The notes under the pieces: generated by a model
Database searches by the model: none
What the model was told of the DNA's origin: nothing
The model's input: the letters and a program-made list of their open reading frames with translations, nothing else
Part shown: piece after piece, positions 6,004 to 9,794 of the stretch
Position numbering within the stretch: position 1 is the stretch's first letter
Layout: each line of letters starts with the position of its first letter
Program-made: the position numbers and the translations under genes
NCBI GenBank assembly: GCA_937892835.1
Contig: CALBHM010000325.1
Span: 1 to 9,794 of the forward strand
Direction: 5' to 3'
Origin: an uncultured Ruminococcus sp.
Lineage (GTDB): Bacteria > Bacillota > Clostridia > Oscillospirales > Acutalibacteraceae
Length of the DNA stretch: 9,794 nt

Positions 6004-6129
6004 GGGACTGGCGCATTTTGATGCAGAAAGCGTTTTCTTACACCGAAGCTGTATTCAGATACTGCGAGAGTGTAAAAAACGCTTAAAAGAGCCTGAGGCT
6101 CTTTGGTCTGCGCTAAATGCGGCAGTCCT
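6004..6129 (+). other. Three-way-junction structured element between tpiA and gpmI
   Basis: Paired by eye, the spacer folds into one compact unit. Closing stem: 6005-6010 with 6123-6128 (GGACTG/CAGTCC), 6012-6018 with 6115-6121 after one G-G mismatch, 6020-6113, and 6023-6026 with 6108-6111, about 18 pairs. Second stem: 6028-6036 and 6038-6043 with 6070-6084, 15 pairs and a single bulged C at 6037, then a purine-rich internal loop, two pairs, a T-T mismatch and a 4-bp hairpin capped by TCAG (6055-6058). Third stem: 6086-6093 with 6097-6104, 8 perfect pairs, loop TGA. No T run follows any stem, so it is not a plain terminator. A TATAAT at 5992-5997 would start RNA at about 6004, but has no clear -35. 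It could be a non-coding RNA, a cis-regulatory leader for gpmI, or a MITE/REP-like element; its 3' arm shares 15 nt with the terminator at 1263-1298. No known RNA family recognised. Confidence 0.6.
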
Positions 6130-6154
6130 CTGATTTTGAAAGTGGTGATTATAT

Positions 6155-7678
6155 ATGAAAAGACCGGTTGTATTATGTATCATGGACGGCTTCGGAATCA
6201 ATCCCGGCGCAAAGGGAAATGCGATTGAAGCTGCAAATACTCCCAATCTTACAAGACTTTTTAAAGAGAATCCGTTCACTACCATCGGTGCCTCGGGACT
6301 TAACGTAGGTCTCCCCGACGGCCAGATGGGTAACAGCGAGGTCGGTCATACAAATATCGGCGCAGGCCGTGTTGTTTATCAGATGCTCGTTAAAATTTCA
6401 AAGTCCATTCAGGACGGCGATTTCTTCAAGAATGAGGCTCTGCTCAAGGCTTGCGAAAACTGCAAGAAGAACGGCACAGCTCTCCACCTTGTAGGACTTC
6501 TTTCCGACGGCGGCGTTCACAGCCACATTGAGCACCTTTACGGCCTGCTTGAAATGGCAAAGCGTGAGGGTCTTGACAAGGTTTACATTCATTGTATCAT
6601 GGACGGTCGTGACGTTTCCGTAACATCGGGCGTCGGCTTCATCAAGGACGTTTACGCTAAGACAAAGGAGCTTGGTGTTGGCGAAATCGCAACGGTTATG
6701 GGACGTTACTATGCTATGGACCGTGACTTCGCTTGGGACAGAGTTGAGAAGGCCTATGCCGCAATGGTTTACGGCGAGGGAATTCAGGCAGACTGCGCAG
6801 TTGACAGCATGAACGAGTCCTATGCAAACGGCGTTACGGATGAGTTCATCGTTCCGACCGTTATCAACAAGAACGGCATGATCAAGGCTAACGACAGCGT
6901 TGTATTCTTCAATTTCCGCCCCGACCGTGCAAGACAGATCACAAGAACCTTTGTTGACGAGAAGTTTGACGGCTTCGAGAGAAAGAACGGCTTCTTCCCA
7001 CTCACATATGTTTGCATGACTCAGTACGACGAGACAATGCCGAATGTAAGTGTTGCTTTCCCTCCGGAAGAGCTTAAAATGACCATGGGCGAGTACCTTG
7101 CTTCACAGGGCAAAACCCAGCTCAGAATTGCCGAAACACAGAAGTATGCTCACGTTACATTCTTCTTCAACGGCGGCGAGGAAAAGACTTTCAAGGGTGA
7201 GGACAGAATTCTTATCCACTCCCCCGACGTTCCGACATTCGACCTCAAGCCCGAGATGAGCGCATATGAGGTTTGCGATGCAGTCTGTGAGCAGATCAAG
7301 TCGGATAAGTATGATGTTATTATCCTCAACTTCGCCAACTGCGACATGGTTGGCCACACAGGTGTATTTGAGGCGGCTGTTAAGGCTGTTGAGGCCGTTG
7401 ACGAGTGCGTAGGCAGAGTTTGCGACGCAGCTCTGAGCATGGGCGGCGCAGTTCTCATCACCGCCGACCACGGCAACGCCGACAAGATGATCGGTGACGA
7501 CGGAAAGCCGTTTACTCCTCATTCAACCAATCCGGTTCCGCTCTGCGTTGTAGGCTATGACTGCGAGCTTAAGGAAACAGGCAAGCTTTGCGACCTTGCA
7601 CCGACAATGCTTCAGATCATGGATCTTCCTCAGCCGAAGGAAATGACCGGCGAATCAATGATTAAGTCGGTTAAATAA
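6155..7678 (+). CDS. gpmI: 2,3-bisphosphoglycerate-independent phosphoglycerate mutase
   Basis: 507 residues, typical iPGM length. Manganese enzyme of the alkaline phosphatase superfamily that converts 3- to 2-phosphoglycerate through a phosphoserine intermediate. Metal and catalytic residues, all present: Asp11 (IMDGFG), nucleophile Ser61 (GNSEVGHTNIGAGR), Asp397 and His401 (CDMVGHTG), Asp438 and His439 (TADHGNAD), His456 (TPHSTNPVP). The inserted phosphotransfer domain (about 75-300) has SDGGVHSH (117-124), MDGRDV (149-154), GRYYAMDRD (183-191) and NFRPDRARQ (253-261). The start has a weaker GTGGTGAT site 5 bp upstream, poorer than those of pgk and tpiA. It lies 174 bp after tpiA, behind the structured element; it is probably reached by read-through but could have separate control. 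Followed by a strong terminator. Enolase is not in the window. Confidence 0.97.
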   Translation: MKRPVVLCIMDGFGINPGAKGNAIEAANTPNLTRLFKENPFTTIGASGLNVGLPDGQMGNSEVGHTNIGAGRVVYQMLVKISKSIQDGDFFKNEALLKACENCKKNGTALHLVGLLSDGGVHSHIEHLYGLLEMAKREGLDKVYIHCIMDGRDVSVTSGVGFIKDVYAKTKELGVGEIATVMGRYYAMDRDFAWDRVEKAYAAMVYGEGIQADCAVDSMNESYANGVTDEFIVPTVINKNGMIKANDSVVFFNFRPDRARQITRTFVDEKFDGFERKNGFFPLTYVCMTQYDETMPNVSVAFPPEELKMTMGEYLASQGKTQLRIAETQKYAHVTFFFNGGEEKTFKGEDRILIHSPDVPTFDLKPEMSAYEVCDAVCEQIKSDKYDVIILNFANCDMVGHTGVFEAAVKAVEAVDECVGRVCDAALSMGGAVLITADHGNADKMIGDDGKPFTPHSTNPVPLCVVGYDCELKETGKLCDLAPTMLQIMDLPQPKEMTGESMIKSVK

Positions 7679-7692
7679 GATATTATTAAATC

Positions 7693-7727
7693 AACAGCTC
7701 TTTACCTCGGTAAGGGGCTGTTTTTTC
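7693..7727 (+). terminator. Intrinsic terminator after gpmI
   Basis: Stem AACAGCTCTTTACC (7693-7706) with GGTAAGGGGCTGTT (7709-7722), 14 positions including two G-T pairs and a tight loop, followed immediately by T7721-T7726. It lies 15 bp after the gpmI stop and ends the glycolytic operon before the response-regulator promoter. Confidence 0.92.
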
Positions 7728-7737
7728 TGCTCTCTTC

Positions 7738-7766
7738 TTGTCATTTCCCCGCTGCTGTGGTATAAT
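7738..7766 (+). promoter_or_regulatory. Extended -10 promoter for the two-component operon
   Basis: TTGTCA (7738-7743), 17-bp spacer, TATAAT (7761-7766) preceded by TGG at 7758-7760, which makes an extended -10 element. Start expected near 7773, leaving a leader of only about 24 nt that contains the strong GGAGGTGA site at 7785-7792. No inverted repeat that would suggest autoregulation was noticed around it. Confidence 0.82.
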
Positions 7767-7796
7767 AAAACCCGATAATTTTACGGAGGTGAGGTC

Positions 7797-8465
7797 ATGT
7801 ATAAGCTCCTCATAGTCGAGGATGACCCGGGAATTGCCGAGGGAATCAAGGCTCAGACAGAAGCATGGGGTCTTGAGGTTCACACCGTTGAAAATTTTCG
7901 CAACGTTCTTGCCGAATTCAGCGAATATCAGCCGCATATTGTTCTTCTTGATATTATGCTACCGTTCTTCAACGGCTATCATTGGTGCAGCGAAATTCGC
8001 AAGATTTCAAAAGTACCGATAATTTTCATTTCTTCCGCTTCCGACAATATGAACATAGTCATGGCAATGAACATGGGCGCAGACGATTTTATCGCAAAGC
8101 CCTTTGACGACGTGCTGACAGCAAAAATACAGGCTCTTCTGCGCAGAACATACGATTTCGGCTCGTCCGTTCCCGTTATCGAACACCGTGGTGCAATCCT
8201 TAACACCGGCGACGGTACGCTTACCTTCGGCACGGAGCAAATCTCACTTTCAAAGAACGAATTCAAAATCCTGCAATGCCTTATGGAAAACAAGGGTAAA
8301 ATCGTCAGCCGTGAAAAGCTGATGGAAAAGCTTTGGAAAACCGACGTTTTTGTTGATGAAAACACGCTGACGGTCAATATCAACCGCCTGCGTAAAAAGC
8401 TTGACGCTGCAGGGCTTTACAGCTTCATCACTACCAAGTTCGGCATGGGTTATATTGTTGAATAA
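7797..8465 (+). CDS. OmpR-family response regulator, BceR/GraR type
   Basis: 222 residues. Receiver domain (1-115): acidic pocket Glu8-Asp9-Asp10 in LLIVEDDPGIAEGI, phospho-acceptor Asp52 in VLLDIMLPFFNGYHW, Ser80 in the switch position, Lys101 in IAKPFDD. Winged-helix DNA-binding domain (about 128-222): LSKNEFKILQCLMENKGKIVSREKLMEKLW, then the recognition-helix region VDENTLTVNINRLRKKL, the form usual in BceR-like regulators, and a C-terminal wing KFGMGYIVE. Such regulators turn on ABC transporters for bacitracin-like or cationic peptides. The ATG is fixed by GGAGGTGA 4 bp upstream. First of a two-gene operon; the kinase follows after 11 bp. No transporter lies next to it in the window, so the target is unknown. 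Confidence 0.93.
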   Translation: MYKLLIVEDDPGIAEGIKAQTEAWGLEVHTVENFRNVLAEFSEYQPHIVLLDIMLPFFNGYHWCSEIRKISKVPIIFISSASDNMNIVMAMNMGADDFIAKPFDDVLTAKIQALLRRTYDFGSSVPVIEHRGAILNTGDGTLTFGTEQISLSKNEFKILQCLMENKGKIVSREKLMEKLWKTDVFVDENTLTVNINRLRKKLDAAGLYSFITTKFGMGYIVE

Positions 8466-8476
8466 GGGTGCTGAAT

Positions 8477-9463
8477 ATGAAATTATTTTTTGAATATCTC
8501 AGGCAGCGACGAAGCAGCATAATCCTTTTTCTGCTGTTCAGCCTTGTTTTTGCCCTGGTCTTTATCCTTTATAAAATAACATTTACGGCGGTTCTGTATC
8601 CTTTTCTGCTTTGTGCGATAATCGGAATTATATTTTTCATATTCGATTTTTGTTCTGTAAAGAAGAAGCATAAAAAGCTTTGCGAAATCCGGCAGCTCAC
8701 CTCGGCAATGATAGACACTCTCCCGAAGATCGATAGTATTGAAGAAGCGGACTATCAAAAGCTGATTGAAAGCCTGACCGAGGAAATCTCTGATATCGAA
8801 TACAAAAGCTCGATGAAATACCGTGATATGATTGACTATTACACCGTGTGGGCGCATCAGATCAAGACGCCGATTGCATCCATGCACATTACGCTTCAGA
8901 ATGAGGATACTCCCCTTTCACGTCGGCTCACCTCGGAGCTTTTTCGCATTGAGCAGTATGTCGAAATGGTGCTTGCCTTTCTTCGGCTTGATTCAACCTC
9001 GACCGATTATGTTTTTAAGGCTCATGATTTGGACGAGATTGTAAGGGAATCAATCAAACGCTTTTCAACGGAATTTATCGAAAGAAAAATCAAGCTTCAA
9101 TATTCACCGCTTGATAAAAAAATAATAACAGACGAAAAATGGCTTTCGTTTGTTATCGAACAGCTGCTTTCCAATGCGCTCAAATACACCCGTGAAGGCA
9201 GCATTAAAATTTATTTGAACGAGCAATATCTTTGCATTGAGGACACGGGAATCGGTATCGCACCCGAGGATTTGCCGAGAATTTTTGAAAAGGGTTACAC
9301 AGGCGGAAATGGAAGAATCAATTCAAAGGCAAGCGGTCTCGGTCTTTATCTTTGCAAGCGAATTTGCAGCAATCTCGGAATCGGTATCACTGCCCGTTCG
9401 GAGATTGACAACGGCACGGTTATCCTGCTTGACCTTGAGCAGTATAAATTGAGAACAGAATAA
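8477..9463 (+). CDS. Intramembrane-sensing histidine kinase, BceS type
   Basis: 328 residues. Two N-terminal transmembrane helices (about 14-32 and 37-59) joined by only a few extracellular residues, so there is no sensor domain: the BceS arrangement, in which the partner ABC transporter does the sensing. Dimerisation/phosphorylation helix with His127 in the signature WAHQIKTPI (125-133). ATPase domain: N box EQLLSNALKY (Asn233), G1 DTGIG (256-260), F box-like PRIFEKGYTG (267-276), G2 SGLGLYLCKRI (286-296). An in-frame GTG at 8468 lies three codons earlier; the ATG at 8477 is preferred since AAGGGTG (8464-8470) then sits 6 bp upstream as ribosome binding site, whereas the GTG has none. Lies 11 bp after the regulator gene. 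A terminator follows, where a bce operon would normally continue into ATPase and permease genes. Confidence 0.93.
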   Translation: MKLFFEYLRQRRSSIILFLLFSLVFALVFILYKITFTAVLYPFLLCAIIGIIFFIFDFCSVKKKHKKLCEIRQLTSAMIDTLPKIDSIEEADYQKLIESLTEEISDIEYKSSMKYRDMIDYYTVWAHQIKTPIASMHITLQNEDTPLSRRLTSELFRIEQYVEMVLAFLRLDSTSTDYVFKAHDLDEIVRESIKRFSTEFIERKIKLQYSPLDKKIITDEKWLSFVIEQLLSNALKYTREGSIKIYLNEQYLCIEDTGIGIAPEDLPRIFEKGYTGGNGRINSKASGLGLYLCKRICSNLGIGITARSEIDNGTVILLDLEQYKLRTE

Positions 9464-9474
9464 ACGAAAAATTT

Positions 9475-9507
9475 CTTAGGACGGCCATTGTGTCGTCCTT
9501 TTTTCTG
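9475..9507 (+). terminator. Intrinsic terminator after the kinase gene
   Basis: Stem AGGACG (9478-9483) with CGTCCT (9494-9499), extendable inward by a G-T and a C-G pair to a 6-nt loop, followed by T9499-T9504. Outer bases CTTAG (9475-9479) and CTAAG (9508-9512) are also complementary around the T run. Lies 12-15 bp after the kinase stop, closing the two-gene operon. Confidence 0.88.
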
Positions 9508-9513
9508 CTAAGT

Positions 9514-9567
9514 TTAGAAGACGTACACAATGCATGCCCTACTGATGCTGTCTAAGTTTTCTTCTAA
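9514..9567. repeat. Loose 8-bp inverted repeat
   Basis: TTAGAAGA (9514-9521) and TCTTCTAA (9560-9567) are exact complements 38 bp apart; a related TTAGAAATTCTTCTTTAA occurs at about 9667-9684. They flank the palindromic element at 9576-9649 on its left and right, and might be worn ends of one repeat. Weak on its own. Confidence 0.3.
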
Positions 9568-9575
9568 TCTTGGAT

Positions 9576-9649
9576 CGATGTGGGCATCGACCGCTACGAA
9601 TTATTCCTTTATCGAACCTCATCGTAGGGTGCGATGCCCACATCGCACC
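9576..9649. repeat. Palindromic intergenic repeat element
   Basis: CGATGTGGGCATCG (9576-9589) and its exact complement at 9632-9645 enclose a second pair, CTACGA (9594-9599) with TCGTAG (9622-9627). The right part also forms its own 9-bp hairpin, GGTGCGATG (9628-9636) with CATCGCACC (9641-9649), and the left arm can fold as CGATG/CATCG. Two alternative folds are therefore possible. No open frame of note spans it. The CGTAGGG-plus-palindrome pattern resembles dispersed repeats I recall from gut bacteria; not verified here. Confidence 0.65.
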
Positions 9650-9692
9650 TTGAAAATTACCAACCTTAGAAATTCTTCTTTAATCTACCTTT

Positions 9693-9794
9693 TCTTTATC
9701 CCCTCCGTCGTCAAGGACGACAGCGTCTCGCTGCGGTTCGGTCACGCCACGGCTCTGACAGTCCACCGGACTGTCATTCACTACCGTGTCGCCG
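9693..9794. repeat. Modular hairpin repeat running off the right edge
   Basis: Starts with the 18 nt shared with 2534-2551, continues into a 6-bp hairpin GTCGTC (9707-9712)/GACGAC (9716-9721), then diverges from the serC-serA copy into different sequence containing a perfect 9-bp hairpin TGACAGTCC (9756-9764)/GGACTGTCA (9768-9776). The sequence is GC-richer than the flank. Together with 9464-9692 it makes a 331-bp stretch in which I see no gene, only a terminator and repeats. The far end is outside the window, so its full length is unknown. Confidence 0.65.

Noticed and set aside
6086..6106. Terminator between tpiA and gpmI
   Set aside because: The 8-bp stem is followed by GGTCTGCG, not a T run, and it forms part of the larger three-way-junction element.
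7103..7522. 139-codon open frame antisense to gpmI
   Set aside because: Covers the metal-binding C-terminal part of gpmI; the open frame follows from codon bias of the true gene.
7979..8383. 134-codon open frame antisense to the response regulator
   Set aside because: Shadow of a clear OmpR-family gene; no start signal.
8468..8476. GTG start for the histidine kinase
   Set aside because: It would place the start inside the only ribosome binding site; the ATG at 8477 is properly spaced from it.
9693..9794. Start of a coding gene at the right edge
   Set aside because: The sequence is dominated by short hairpins and repeat motifs, with no ribosome binding site or protein-like frame on either strand.
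9464..9794. CRISPR array or attachment site in the right intergenic region
   Set aside because: Inverted rather than evenly spaced direct repeats, and no tRNA or integrase gene nearby.

Overview
The window looks like chromosomal DNA of a gut-type Clostridia (Bacillota, most likely the Oscillospiraceae/Ruminococcaceae neighbourhood). I infer this from the strong AGGAGG-type ribosome binding sites, sigma-A consensus promoters, a Bce-type two-component system, the manganese-type (iPGM) phosphoglycerate mutase, and short palindromic repeats between genes of a kind I recall from such genomes (not verified). It is mainly ordinary core metabolism, framed by parts of a peptide-antibiotic sensing and detoxification system and punctuated by structured intergenic elements.

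Layout. (1) 1-1257, + strand: the C-terminal end of a BceB/FtsX-type ABC transporter permease cut by the left edge, then two tightly coupled small membrane or exported proteins; the second (50 aa) overlaps its neighbour by ATGA. (2) 1263-1298: a perfect 14-bp hairpin between convergent genes, a probable bidirectional terminator. (3) 1326-3699, - strand: serC then serA, the first two enzymes of phosphorylated serine biosynthesis, driven by a promoter that matches the sigma-A consensus at all 12 positions (3777-3805). A two-hairpin repeat lies between the two genes. (4) 3700-4006: an AT-rich divergent control region with a second promoter (3932-3960) and a 10-bp inverted repeat between the two promoters. 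(5) 4007-7678, + strand: pgk, tpiA and gpmI, lower glycolysis. A ~126-nt element that folds on paper into a three-way junction lies between tpiA and gpmI. A strong terminator follows gpmI. (6) 7738-9463, + strand: an extended -10 promoter, a BceR-like response regulator and a BceS-like intramembrane-sensing histidine kinase, closed by a terminator with no transporter after it. (7) 9464-9794: no gene; two palindromic repeat elements, one sharing an 18-nt head with the repeat between serC and serA.

How it works together. Pgk makes 3-phosphoglycerate, GpmI passes it down glycolysis, and SerA/SerC draw it into serine. The two operons that meet at this branch point are head to head and could be co-controlled from the shared spacer. 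The two-component system at the right and the permease at the left belong to the same functional class (Bce modules), but lie about 7 kb apart here with housekeeping genes between; whether they are partners cannot be decided from this window.

The best candidate for something undescribed is the three-way-junction element at 6004-6129, whose 3' arm shares an exact 15-mer with the terminator stem at 1263-1298. It may be a mobile/repetitive structured element or a cis-acting or independent RNA. No CRISPR, tRNA, rRNA, transposase or phage gene was seen.
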